Below are positions 1 through 8,000 of a stretch of 43,476 bases of DNA, piece after piece; position 1 is the stretch's first letter; the number at the start of each line of letters is the position of its first letter. The stretch is from NCBI GenBank assembly GCA_029975765.1, contig JARKOK010000529.1:1-43476 (forward strand), read 5' to 3'. A program made the position numbers and the translations under genes. This DNA comes from Aggregatilineales bacterium (lineage in GTDB: Bacteria; Chloroflexota; Anaerolineae; Aggregatilineales; Phototrophicaceae). The notes beneath the pieces were generated by a model, which saw only the letters and a program-made list of their open reading frames with translations, searched no databases and was not told the origin of the DNA.

Positions 1-268
1 GACTGAACCGCCCACCGATGAACTGGATGAGGCGCGTGCCCTGTACTGGCTGAGCGTGGGCGCCCAACCAAGTGAAGCGGTGGTCTACATCATGAAGCGC
101 ACCGGCACCTGGGCACGCTTTGAACGGCTGCGTAAGGGTGAAACAGTTGAGACGCTGGTGGCCGAAGCCGCCGCTGCGAAGGCCGCTGCCGCGCCGGTCA
201 GCCCCAAGACACGCCATCCGATCCCCGGCCCCGGCCAGGGTCGTAAGGCCAACGAAGCCGCTTCCTGA
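1..268 (+). CDS. rpsP: 30S ribosomal protein S16, C-terminal part (5' end outside window)
   Basis: The frame is open from the first bases of the window and ends at TGA 266-268. The segment RALYWLSVGAQPSEAV is the typical C-terminal half of S16, a small-subunit protein that helps assemble the 5' domain of 16S rRNA. The ORF track begins at an internal Met at 56, but the S16 homology extends upstream of it, so the gene is truncated by the window edge rather than short. An Ala-rich and Pro/Gly/basic tail of about 40 residues follows the conserved part, as in many long-tailed S16 proteins. The order rpsP, khpA, rimM is the classical one and supports the call. Confidence 0.93.
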   Translation, partial: TEPPTDELDEARALYWLSVGAQPSEAVVYIMKRTGTWARFERLRKGETVETLVAEAAAAKAAAAPVSPKTRHPIPGPGQGRKANEAAS

Positions 269-295
269 CTAATCTAACCTGAAAGGTTTCGCGCG

Positions 296-523
296 GTGGA
301 ACAGTTAATTGAATACATCGCCAAGAGCCTGGTAGATGACCCTGCCGCCGTGAAAGTTCAGCGGCGCGTGTCCGGGTCAACCTTGATTCTGGAACTGCAT
401 GTATCCTCGCAGGATACAGGCCGTGTGATTGGCAAGGGCGGTCATGTCGCCAATGCCATGCGTGCCCTGCTCCGCGCCGGGGCCGACAGCCGCTACACGC
501 GGGTCATTCTGAAGATCGTATAG
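296..523 (+). CDS. khpA: KhpA-type single KH-domain RNA-binding protein
   Basis: A 75-residue protein that is almost entirely one KH domain, with the GxxG loop seen as IGKGGHVA. It starts at GTG 296 with GAAAGG about ten bases upstream. In Firmicutes KhpA pairs with KhpB (Jag/EloR) and binds RNA to influence division and cell-wall growth; older annotations call it YlqC. It lies between rpsP and rimM, its usual place, and its stop codon directly abuts the rimM start. The family is certain; the partner and cellular role in this organism are inferred. Confidence 0.92.
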   Translation: MEQLIEYIAKSLVDDPAAVKVQRRVSGSTLILELHVSSQDTGRVIGKGGHVANAMRALLRAGADSRYTRVILKIV

Positions 524-1081
524 ATGCAGCCGGCCAGCCACGACGGGGGGACTTCGCGTCCCCCATATCTGGTTCTGGGTGAAATCCTGCGCCCGCATGG
601 TATCGCTGGAGAACTGCGGATGCGGGTTCTCACCGGCTACCCGGAACGCCTGCCGGACCTCAAAACCGTGTATCTTGGTCGCAGCCCGGAATCCCCGGAC
701 ATTACCTCGTATGTGCTGCAAAGTGTGCGGTTCCACCAGGAATACGCGCTGCTCAAGCTAAAAGGCGTGGACAACCGCGAGCAGGCTGACCGGCTGCGTC
801 AGCGGTTGGTCATGGTTTCGATTGACGACGCGGTGCCGCTGGATGAAGGTGAAGTCTATCTGTACCAGCTCATCGGTATGGCCGTCGAAACCGAGGACGG
901 GCAGGTATTGGGCACCGTCACCGATGTGCTGGAAACCGGAGCTAACGATGTTTACATTGTGGACAGCCCGCAGTATGGCGAAGTGCTGATTCCGGTGACT
1001 GAAGAAACCATCCTGAAAATGAATGCCGACAGCCGGCGCATCACCGTCAGACTCCCGGACGGTTTGCTCCCCAATGCTTAA
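524..1081 (+). CDS. rimM: Ribosome maturation factor RimM
   Basis: A 185-residue protein of normal RimM length. The N-terminal beta-barrel opens with YLVLGEILRPHGIAGELR, and the C-terminal PRC-barrel contains the conserved ANDVYIV and VLIPVTEETIL patterns. RimM binds S19 and is needed to mature the 3' domain of 16S rRNA in the 30S subunit. The ATG at 524 follows the khpA stop with no spacer, so the two are probably translationally coupled. In most bacteria trmD follows rimM; here dprA follows from its own promoter. Confidence 0.95.
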   Translation: MQPASHDGGTSRPPYLVLGEILRPHGIAGELRMRVLTGYPERLPDLKTVYLGRSPESPDITSYVLQSVRFHQEYALLKLKGVDNREQADRLRQRLVMVSIDDAVPLDEGEVYLYQLIGMAVETEDGQVLGTVTDVLETGANDVYIVDSPQYGEVLIPVTEETILKMNADSRRITVRLPDGLLPNA

Positions 1082-1089
1082 AACCATGC

Positions 1090-1119
1090 TTGACAAGCCA
1101 AACTATCGCTTGTTATGCT
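1090..1119 (+). promoter_or_regulatory. Candidate sigma-70 promoter for dprA
   Basis: A perfect -35 box TTGACA at 1090-1095 is followed after 18 bp by TATGCT at 1114-1119. Transcription would start near 1126, at or just after the TTG codon (1125) that opens the longest dprA frame. This argues that translation starts at GTG 1158 instead. It also separates dprA and the manC-like gene from the ribosomal-protein operon upstream. Confidence 0.55.
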
Positions 1120-1157
1120 GAAGTTTGAGCCGTTCATCAACCCTTCGAGCAGCACGT

Positions 1158-2252
1158 GTGACAGACCTTCATTACTGGTTGGGTTTCAGCCTGGTACCCG
1201 AAATCGGCCCCAAACGTTTATCCCTGCTGCTTAACCGGTTTGGTGATCTCGCCTGCGCCTGGGCAGCCAGCGAAGCGCAGTTGGCTCAGGCCGGCCTCGA
1301 TAAACAGCCGCTTGCCAATCTGGTGCAGGCGCGGCGCACGCTTGACCTTGACGCCGAAATGCAAAAGGTGGCAAAAGCCGGGGCACGCCTGCTGACGCTG
1401 GTAGATGACGAATACCCCGCGCTGCTAAAAACCGTGCCGGATGCGCCGGCGGTGCTGTACATTCGCGGCACGCTCATGCCGGACGACCAGCGCGCCCTGA
1501 GCATTGTCGGCACGCGCCGGGCGACCAGCTACGGGCGGGATGCGGCTTATCATTTTGCCAGACATCTGGCGGAACAGGGTGTGACGATCATCAGCGGTCT
1601 GGCGCATGGTGTGGATACTGCCGCTCACCGGGGCGCGCTGGATGCGGGCGGGCGCACCATTGCCGTCCTGGGCTGCGGCATAGACCGCATTTATCCGGCG
1701 GACAACCACAAACTTGCGGCTGACATCGTGCGCAGCGGTGCGCTGCTGTCCGAATTTCCGATTGGCACGCCGCCCGAAGCGTTCAACTTTCCGCGCCGAA
1801 ACCGGATTATCAGCGGCCTGACATTAGGCGTGCTGGTCGTTGAAGCGCCGGATAAGAGCGGCGCGCTGATTACGACTACCACCGCCGCCGAACAGGGGCG
1901 CGAGGTCTTTGCCGTACCGGGTAATATCTTTAGCCCGATGAGCGGCGGCACCAACCGGCTGATTCAGGATGGCGCGAAGCTGGTGATGAAGGTCGAGGAT
2001 ATTCTTGATGAGTTGAACCTGGCACACACTGCTGTGCAGACCAGCGCCATCACCGAACGCATTGCTCCGGCCAACGATACCGAAGGCCGCCTGCTGGAAC
2101 ATCTGGGCGCTGATCCTGTTCATGTAGACGATCTGACGCGCCTGTGCGGGCTGCCGGTGTCAGTGGTCAGCAGCACCCTGACCATTCTCGAACTGAAGGG
2201 GCTTGCGCGAATGGTGGGACACATGCAATATTGCTTGGTACGGACATCCTGA
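1158..2252 (+). CDS. dprA: DNA processing protein DprA (Smf)
   Basis: DprA loads RecA on incoming single-stranded DNA during natural transformation. The Rossmann-like core is clear: VGTRRATSYGR, then ISGLAHGVDTAAHRGAL, TIAVLGCGIDRIYP and GTNRLIQDGAKLV. An N-terminal HhH/SAM-like segment precedes it (WLGFSLVPEIGPKRL), and a C-terminal winged-helix DML1-like segment follows. I use GTG 1158 (364 residues) because the family usually starts just before this DLxYWL segment and because the promoter leaves the TTG at 1125 too close to the transcript start. The ribosome-binding site is weak in either case. The gene lies 19 bp upstream of the guanylyltransferase and is probably cotranscribed with it. 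Confidence 0.93.
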   Translation: MTDLHYWLGFSLVPEIGPKRLSLLLNRFGDLACAWAASEAQLAQAGLDKQPLANLVQARRTLDLDAEMQKVAKAGARLLTLVDDEYPALLKTVPDAPAVLYIRGTLMPDDQRALSIVGTRRATSYGRDAAYHFARHLAEQGVTIISGLAHGVDTAAHRGALDAGGRTIAVLGCGIDRIYPADNHKLAADIVRSGALLSEFPIGTPPEAFNFPRRNRIISGLTLGVLVVEAPDKSGALITTTTAAEQGREVFAVPGNIFSPMSGGTNRLIQDGAKLVMKVEDILDELNLAHTAVQTSAITERIAPANDTEGRLLEHLGADPVHVDDLTRLCGLPVSVVSSTLTILELKGLARMVGHMQYCLVRTS

Positions 2253-2271
2253 TACAGACAGAGGACGCCTG

Positions 2272-3354
2272 ATGAAACATTATTATGCGATGATTATGGC
2301 GGGCGGCGGCGGCACACGCCTGTGGCCTATGAGCCGCCAGGACATGCCCAAGCAGCTCCTGCCGCTGGTTGAAGATCATTCCATGTTCAAAATCAGCGTG
2401 GAACGCCTTGCGCCCCTGTTTACGCCCGACCGCATCTACATCGTCACCGGACGTAAATACGTGGACATCATGCGGTCGCATACGCCGGAGATTCCGGCGG
2501 AAAACTTCATCGTTGAACCCTACGGCAAGGACAGCGGCCCGGCGGCGGCGCTCGGCCTGACGGTGATTCACAAACGCGACCCGGAGGCTACCGTCGCCAT
2601 CCTGACCGCCGATCACCACATCAAACACAAGGATAAATTCCGCGAGGCGCTGGCCGCCGCTTACGAAGTCGCGCAGCAGGGTTATATCGTCACGCTCGGT
2701 ATTTCGCCCTCCTACCCCGCTACTGGCTTCGGCTATATCCGCCAGGGTGACAGCCTGTGCGAGGCTAACGGCTTCACGACCTATGTTTCGCGCGGGTTTA
2801 CCGAAAAGCCTAATGCTGTGACCGCAACCGCGTTTCTGGCGTCCGGTGAATACAGTTGGAATTCCGGCATGTTCATCTGGACGGCCAGACAGGCTTTGGA
2901 CGAATTTGCCCGCCAGCAGCCCGCCATGCACGCCAGCCTGATGAAACTGCAACCGGCGGTAGATACACCCGACTTTGAGGATAAACTCGAAGCCACCTGG
3001 AATGAAATCGCCAAGATTTCGCTCGACTATGCGGTAATGGAAGGCGCAGAGAAGATGGCCGTCATTCCGGTGGACATCGGCTGGAATGATGTCGGCAGTT
3101 GGGCGTCGCTGTACGAAGTGCTGAAGCTGGACAAGTTCGGCAACGGTTTTAAGGGGCGACAACCAGAGCGTGTCAGTCTGGACACACACAACACACTGGT
3201 GTACAGTGACAAGCTGACCGTCACCATTGGCGTGAATGACATCATCGTCATTGAAACACCCGATGCGCTGCTTATCTGCCATAAAGACCGGGCGCAGGAC
3301 GTAAAAGAAGTGGTCAATCATCTGCTGACCACCAAAAACTATAAGTATCTGTAA
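2272..3354 (+). CDS. manC: Mannose-1-phosphate guanylyltransferase
   Basis: This enzyme makes GDP-mannose from mannose-1-phosphate and GTP. The nucleotidyltransferase signature GGGGTRLWPMSR is at residues 11-22, followed by the PKQ lysine motif at 26-28. FTEKPN, WNSGMFIW and DIGWNDVGSW are further family signatures. At 360 residues it is the short form without the C-terminal phosphomannose isomerase cupin of bifunctional ManC/AlgA. The ATG at 2272 has GAGGA 7-11 bases upstream; the longer ORF from 2203 runs back into dprA and is not supported. GDP-mannose could feed the glycosyltransferases at 22.9-26.4 kb, which is an inference. Confidence 0.9.
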   Translation: MKHYYAMIMAGGGGTRLWPMSRQDMPKQLLPLVEDHSMFKISVERLAPLFTPDRIYIVTGRKYVDIMRSHTPEIPAENFIVEPYGKDSGPAAALGLTVIHKRDPEATVAILTADHHIKHKDKFREALAAAYEVAQQGYIVTLGISPSYPATGFGYIRQGDSLCEANGFTTYVSRGFTEKPNAVTATAFLASGEYSWNSGMFIWTARQALDEFARQQPAMHASLMKLQPAVDTPDFEDKLEATWNEIAKISLDYAVMEGAEKMAVIPVDIGWNDVGSWASLYEVLKLDKFGNGFKGRQPERVSLDTHNTLVYSDKLTVTIGVNDIIVIETPDALLICHKDRAQDVKEVVNHLLTTKNYKYL

Positions 3355-3361
3355 TTTCGGC

Positions 3362-3385
3362 ACGGACACGTTATGGCGTGTCCGT
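3362..3385. repeat. Perfect 9-bp inverted repeat (REP-like or terminator) before topA
   Basis: Arms ACGGACACG (3362-3370) and CGTGTCCGT (3377-3385) flank the loop TTATGG. There is no T-tract, so it is either a weak terminator or a member of the intergenic palindrome family discussed for 34563, 37751 and 38527. It lies in the 68-bp gap between manC and topA. Confidence 0.6.
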
Positions 3386-3422
3386 ACACCCCATTCAATA
3401 ACTGGTATCTCAGGAAACGGGC

Positions 3423-5885
3423 ATGAGTGAGACTCTACAAGCGTACTGCGTGAAGTGCAAAACCAAACGGGACATCGCCAATCCTCAGGCGGTCTTTACC
3501 GACAAAGGCACGCCGGCGACAAAAGGTGCGTGTCCGATCTGCGGCACAACCCTGTTCCGTATGGGTGCGACCGAGGCTCACGCCCACCTGCCCAAACCTG
3601 AAAAATCCGCCGCCCCCAAAGCCACAAAAAAGCCTGCTGGCAGAAAAGCCGCACCGGCGAAAAAAAACGCTAAGACCGGCAAACCAGCCAAAAAAGCTGC
3701 CGCGAAGCCAGGTGTCAAAGGCGGCAGCGGCGGCAAACTGGTGATCGTGGAATCCCCGGCGAAGGCGCGGAGCGTCGGAAACTTTCTCGGCAAGGGGTAC
3801 ACGGTTAAAGCGTCAAAAGGTCATGTTCGTGATCTGCTGGTCACACAGTTGTCAGTAGATGTTGCCAACGACTTTGAACCCAAGTACCGTGTACCCAATG
3901 ACAAACGCGATGTAGTCAGCGAACTGAAGGCCGCCGTTGAAAAAGCCGGAGAAGTTTATCTGGCAACCGACCCCGACCGTGAAGGTGAAGCGATTGCCTG
4001 GCATTTAATCGCGGCTACCGGGCTGGACGAAGCCAAGGTGCAGCGTGTGGTATTCCACGAAATTACCAAACCGGCGATTCAGGATGCCTTCAGCCACCCG
4101 CGCGAACTCGATCTGAATCTGGTCAACGCACAGCAGGCGCGGCGCATTCTCGACCGGTTGGTCGGCTACAACATCACCGAACTGCTGTGGGAAAAAGTTC
4201 GCAACCAGTTGTCCGCCGGACGCGTGCAGAGTATTGCCGTGCGGCTGGTCGTTGACCGCGAACGCGAGATCGAAGCGTTTCGCCCGGAAGAATACTGGAC
4301 CCTGGATGCCCGGTTGCAAAAACACGCCGCCAACGGCAAACACGACGACCGTCCCTTTCTGGCCCGGTTGGTAAAAATCAAAGGCGAGGATGTCAGTTTC
4401 CACCAGGAAAGTGATGTGCGCCCGCATCTCGGCATACTGGAACGCAGTCGTTATACCGTCAGCGATGTAAAACACGGCACGCGCCAGCGCAAACCGTCAG
4501 CGCCGTTTACCACCAGCACCCTCCAGCAGGAAGCTTCGCGCCGGTTGGGTTATACCGCTCGCCGCACGATGACTATCGCGCAGCAGTTGTATGAAGGCGT
4601 GGACGTGGGCGCGGATGGTTCGGTCGGTCTGATCACTTACATGCGTACCGACAGCACCCAGGTTTCAACTCAGGCGCAGGCCGAAGCCCGCGATTTCATC
4701 CACAAACGTTTTGGCGAAAAGTATCATCCGGCCAAACCTCCGGTGTACCACACAAAAGCCAAAGGTGCGCAGGAAGCGCATGAGGCCATCCGGCCAACCA
4801 GCCTGTGGCGCGAACCCGACCAGATGAAAGCGTATCTGACCCGTGACCAGTTCCGGTTATATCAGCTTATCTGGCAGCGTTTCGTCGCCAGCCAGATGGC
4901 GAATGCCATCTACAACACGCTGCGCGTCGAAATCACCGCCGGTGAGACGGCTAACGATCTGCCATACCTGTTCCGTGTGTCCGGCAGCACTATCCGGTTT
5001 GATGGTTTTCTGCGTTTATACGAGGACTCGCGCGACGAAGATGCCACCCCGGACGAGGATGAGGGACGTATCCTCCCCGATCTGAAGGCCGGTGATCTGC
5101 TGGATTTGCTGAAGCTGCTGCCGGAGCAGCATTTCACGCAGCCCCCGCCGCGCTACACGGAGGCCACTTTAGTCCGCACGCTGGAAGAATACGGCATTGG
5201 CCGTCCCAGCACTTACGCGCCAACCGTCGCCACCATCCAGGATCGTGAGTATATTGAAAAACAGGATAAACGCCTGCTGCCAACGGAAACTGGCAAAATC
5301 GTTACCGATCTGCTGGTGAAGTACTTCCCGGACATCATGGACTACCAGTTCACCGTCCGCATGGAAAATCAACTGGACGAAATCGCGGAAGGCCACCGCG
5401 AGTGGCACGGCATGATGCGCAAGTTTTACACACCCTTCGAACAGCAGTTAGGCATCGCGCGGCAGACCATACCGCAGTTGCAGCAGGAAGAGACCATCGG
5501 TCGTAACTGCCCACAATCCGGGCATCCATTAGTTGTCCGTTATGGACGCTTCGGCAAATTCATCGGCTGTTCCAATTACCCGGAGTGCCGCTATACGGAA
5601 CCCTGGCTGGAACGCACGGGCATCGCCTGTCCGGTTTGCGGTCACACCCACCAGGGCGAGATCATTGTGCGGAAGTCGCGCAAGGGGCGCACGTTTTATG
5701 GCTGTATCCGCTACCCGGATTGTGATTACACCAGTTGGAAGCGTCCGCTTGTTACGCCCTGCCCGAACTGCGGCGGCCTGTTAATCGAACAGAACCGCAC
5801 GACGGCCCAATGTTCGGTTTGCTCTCGAACTTTCTCGCTGGAGGCGCTGGGTGAAAGCGCGGCTGATCCCGTATTAACGGACTGA
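3423..5885 (+). CDS. topA: DNA topoisomerase I with N-terminal zinc-ribbon extension
   Basis: A type IA topoisomerase that relaxes negative supercoils. The TOPRIM motif ATDPDREGEAIAWHL places acidic residues at D183 and D185, and the catalytic tyrosine is Tyr406 in LITYMRTDST. The C-terminus has three zinc-finger-like units; the second and third have full Cys sets, while the first lacks part of its set. Unusually, residues 1-45 form a separate Cys4 module (CVKC...CPIC, resembling DUF5679) joined by about 60 residues of Lys/Ala/Pro to the usual start KLVIVESPAKARSV. That makes 820 residues. The ATG at 3423 follows AGGAAACGG. The added module may give extra DNA or protein contacts, but its role is not known to me. 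Confidence 0.95.
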   Translation: MSETLQAYCVKCKTKRDIANPQAVFTDKGTPATKGACPICGTTLFRMGATEAHAHLPKPEKSAAPKATKKPAGRKAAPAKKNAKTGKPAKKAAAKPGVKGGSGGKLVIVESPAKARSVGNFLGKGYTVKASKGHVRDLLVTQLSVDVANDFEPKYRVPNDKRDVVSELKAAVEKAGEVYLATDPDREGEAIAWHLIAATGLDEAKVQRVVFHEITKPAIQDAFSHPRELDLNLVNAQQARRILDRLVGYNITELLWEKVRNQLSAGRVQSIAVRLVVDREREIEAFRPEEYWTLDARLQKHAANGKHDDRPFLARLVKIKGEDVSFHQESDVRPHLGILERSRYTVSDVKHGTRQRKPSAPFTTSTLQQEASRRLGYTARRTMTIAQQLYEGVDVGADGSVGLITYMRTDSTQVSTQAQAEARDFIHKRFGEKYHPAKPPVYHTKAKGAQEAHEAIRPTSLWREPDQMKAYLTRDQFRLYQLIWQRFVASQMANAIYNTLRVEITAGETANDLPYLFRVSGSTIRFDGFLRLYEDSRDEDATPDEDEGRILPDLKAGDLLDLLKLLPEQHFTQPPPRYTEATLVRTLEEYGIGRPSTYAPTVATIQDREYIEKQDKRLLPTETGKIVTDLLVKYFPDIMDYQFTVRMENQLDEIAEGHREWHGMMRKFYTPFEQQLGIARQTIPQLQQEETIGRNCPQSGHPLVVRYGRFGKFIGCSNYPECRYTEPWLERTGIACPVCGHTHQGEIIVRKSRKGRTFYGCIRYPDCDYTSWKRPLVTPCPNCGGLLIEQNRTTAQCSVCSRTFSLEALGESAADPVLTD

Positions 5886-5937
5886 TACTGCCGGGGCGCC
5901 TATGGCTGCACCCCGGCTGGCTGGGTCTGAGAATTGA

Positions 5938-5967
5938 TTGTCGTAACTTTGGAATGTACTGTACAAT
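5938..5967 (+). promoter_or_regulatory. Candidate promoter upstream of the two-TM protein
   Basis: TTGTCG (5938-5943), 18 bp, then TACAAT (5962-5967). It lies in the 138-bp gap after topA and would start a leader of about 50 bases before the ATG at 6024. The -10 is good and the -35 moderate. Confidence 0.4.
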
Positions 5968-6023
5968 AGGCGTAGCTTAGAGCGGGTTGTTACGCGCAAT
6001 ATTGACGAAAGGCGGCAACATTT

Positions 6024-7388
6024 ATGGTGGGCAAAATACGAGATACGATTACTGGCCTGTGGCCGGTGATAAAACCATACATCCCCAAGCCCCGACAGGT
6101 TATCGTAATTGTGCTGGCCTTTTTGCTCGGCCTTACATGGGCGTATGCACTGGATCCCATCATCTTTTACAACGCCGACCCCAGCCAGCTTAACCAGGGC
6201 TGGCAGGATCAATATGTACAGCTTATTGCCGACAGTTATGCCCTGTACACGACTAACGCGCCGCCCAGTGAGGAACTTAATCAGAATACTATTATCCTGC
6301 TGCGCGCCGTTGACAACCCGCAGGAAATCACGGCTCGCCTCGGTCTGATACAGATTGACGACCTGGCCGCTCAGGCCAACCCGGTTGCGGCTCAGGCGCC
6401 GCAGCCCAATCTGCTGACCTCCCTGCGTCCCTGGATTCTTGGCTCGATTGTTGTGGCAGTTGTCGCCGTACTCGGTTCGCTGATTTACGGCTTTTACATC
6501 AGCACGATGGTCGTAGAACCTATCCGCCGTTCGCTGCGCCGCCGCCGCACCGGTCAACCAGGCAGCGCCGCTCCCGTTGAAACGGTGACAGCGATCAAAG
6601 AGTCCCGCAAAATCGCCGAGCAGTTGGCAAAAGAGGCTGCCGCCGCACCCGCTGCCAATACCTTTGGCCCGCCCGTATCGCGCCATGTTTCCATGTATTC
6701 GCCCACCCGCGCTTTTGATGACTCGTTTGCCATTGAAGATGCCAAACGCGACGATGAATTTCTGGGTGAATGCGGCGCGGTTATCTCGGAGACGGTTGGC
6801 GTGGGCGATCAGGAAAAGGTCGCCGCGATTGAAGTCTGGTTGTTCGACAAAGACGACTTCGTGCGAACGCTTACCGGCGTTTTCGCCTCTGAGTATGCCT
6901 ATAATGACCCGGCTATTCGCTCCAAGCTTGACCCCAAAGGGCCGGTTGTCCTGGCGCAGCCCGGTGCGATCATCAGCCTGGAAACCAATGCCCTGCGTTT
7001 CCAGGCGCGCATTGTGGACATCGCTTACGGTGTGGGGCCGCTGCCCCCCAACAGTTATTTCGATAAGCTGACGATTGAACTGCTGGCCTGGCGTAAGGAC
7101 GCGGCCAGCGTAGCGCAGCCGGCAGTCGTCGCGCCGGCGGCCAGCGCCCCCGTGTATGCACCGCCGCCCGCTGCCGCGCCGACCTTCACGCCCCCACCTA
7201 TGCCCAGCGCCCCGCTGCCAACCTATACGCCCCCGCCGCCGCCCACTACGCCGCCTGCTGCGCCGCCCTCTTACGGCGCGGGTGTTACCCCGCTGCAGCC
7301 GCCGCCGCTGCAAATACCGCCTGAACCACCGCGACGGCGCGACGATGATCCCTTTGGCGGCACGGGCGATTGGACGCCGGTGCAGTAG
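6024..7388 (+). CDS. Unrecognised two-TM protein with conserved-looking core and Pro-rich tail
   Basis: A 454-residue protein that I cannot assign. Hydrophobic segments lie at about residues 25-43 and 137-159. Between them is an alpha-helical stretch of about 90 residues, probably outside the membrane. A basic patch (RRSLRRRRTG) follows the second segment, consistent with a cytoplasmic C-terminus. Residues about 225-345 look like a globular domain (for example EVWLFDKDDFVRT and FQARIVDIAYG). The last 100 residues are Pro/Ala-rich. The ATG at 6024 has GAAAGGCGG about ten bases upstream, and a strong terminator follows. It is monocistronic after topA. An envelope role would be a guess from topology only. 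Confidence 0.8.
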   Translation: MVGKIRDTITGLWPVIKPYIPKPRQVIVIVLAFLLGLTWAYALDPIIFYNADPSQLNQGWQDQYVQLIADSYALYTTNAPPSEELNQNTIILLRAVDNPQEITARLGLIQIDDLAAQANPVAAQAPQPNLLTSLRPWILGSIVVAVVAVLGSLIYGFYISTMVVEPIRRSLRRRRTGQPGSAAPVETVTAIKESRKIAEQLAKEAAAAPAANTFGPPVSRHVSMYSPTRAFDDSFAIEDAKRDDEFLGECGAVISETVGVGDQEKVAAIEVWLFDKDDFVRTLTGVFASEYAYNDPAIRSKLDPKGPVVLAQPGAIISLETNALRFQARIVDIAYGVGPLPPNSYFDKLTIELLAWRKDAASVAQPAVVAPAASAPVYAPPPAAAPTFTPPPMPSAPLPTYTPPPPPTTPPAAPPSYGAGVTPLQPPPLQIPPEPPRRRDDDPFGGTGDWTPVQ

Positions 7389-7406
7389 CTATCAGGAATA
7401 AAAACC

Positions 7407-7435
7407 AACGCCCCGGAAGAATCGGGGCGTTTTTT
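7407..7435. terminator. Strong Rho-independent terminator between convergent genes
   Basis: A 9-bp GC-rich stem with arms AACGCCCCG (7407-7415) and CGGGGCGTT (7423-7431), a 7-base loop and a run of T (7430-7435) on the plus strand. It ends the 6024 transcript. An A-rich stretch on the left side (7399-7404) means it could also stop greA transcription on the minus strand. Confidence 0.9.
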
Positions 7436-7479
7436 ATGGGGGACACAGTTTGCGCCAACGGGCGACAGGCACCTGTAGA

Positions 7480-7947
7480 CTATTTGATTTGTTTGATTCT
7501 AAACACCAGTTCGCCTGATGGCGTCTGCACGCGCACCTTATCTCCCTTGCGGTGGCCGAGCAGCGCCGAACCAATCGGGCTTTCGTGGGAAATTTTCCGC
7601 TCGCGGGGATTGGCTTCCGCCGGGCCAACAATTTTATAAACTTCCACATCGTCCAGACCATCCTCAACGATGGTCACTTCCGACCCCACCCGCACTTCGT
7701 CGGACTTGCCATCATTGGAAATGATCTCGGCGGAACGAATGATATTTTCCAGGTACTGAATCCGCCCTTCCAGAAACGCCTGTTTCTCTTTGGCATCATG
7801 ATAATCCGCGTTTTCCTTCAGGTCGCCTTCGGCCACTGCTTCCTTGAGCTTTAGTGCCAGTTCCGGTCGGCGAACTTCCAGCAGTTCCTTTAATTCACGT
7901 TCCAGTTCGGCTTTGCCTTCAGGCGTCAGATAGACCTGTTCTGGCAT
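7480..7947 (-). CDS. greA: Transcription elongation factor GreA
   Basis: GreA binds the RNA polymerase secondary channel and stimulates cleavage of backtracked RNA. The N-terminal coiled coil carries the acidic tip in GDLKENADYHDAKEKQ, and the C-terminal FKBP-like domain has ISHESPIGSALLGHRKGD. The ORF track begins at GTG 7956, but that codon overlaps the ribosome-binding site. The ATG at 7947 has GAGGTGG five bases upstream and gives 155 residues, the normal size. It lies 53 bp downstream of the metallo-hydrolase and may be read through from it. Confidence 0.95.
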   Translation of the reverse strand: MPEQVYLTPEGKAELERELKELLEVRRPELALKLKEAVAEGDLKENADYHDAKEKQAFLEGRIQYLENIIRSAEIISNDGKSDEVRVGSEVTIVEDGLDDVEVYKIVGPAEANPRERKISHESPIGSALLGHRKGDKVRVQTPSGELVFRIKQIK

Positions 7948-8000
7948 GATGTCCACCTCGTCTAGACTTCAATTTCAACCAATGATATGCAGCACGATCA

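Noticed and set aside
2167-3369. 400-residue minus-strand ORF opposite manC
   Set aside because: It has no protein-family character and is fully antisense to a clear guanylyltransferase.
5874-7313. 479-residue minus-strand ORF opposite the two-TM protein
   Set aside because: It is Arg/Gly-rich in a way typical of a shadow frame, while the plus-strand frame has TM helices, a ribosome-binding site and a terminator.
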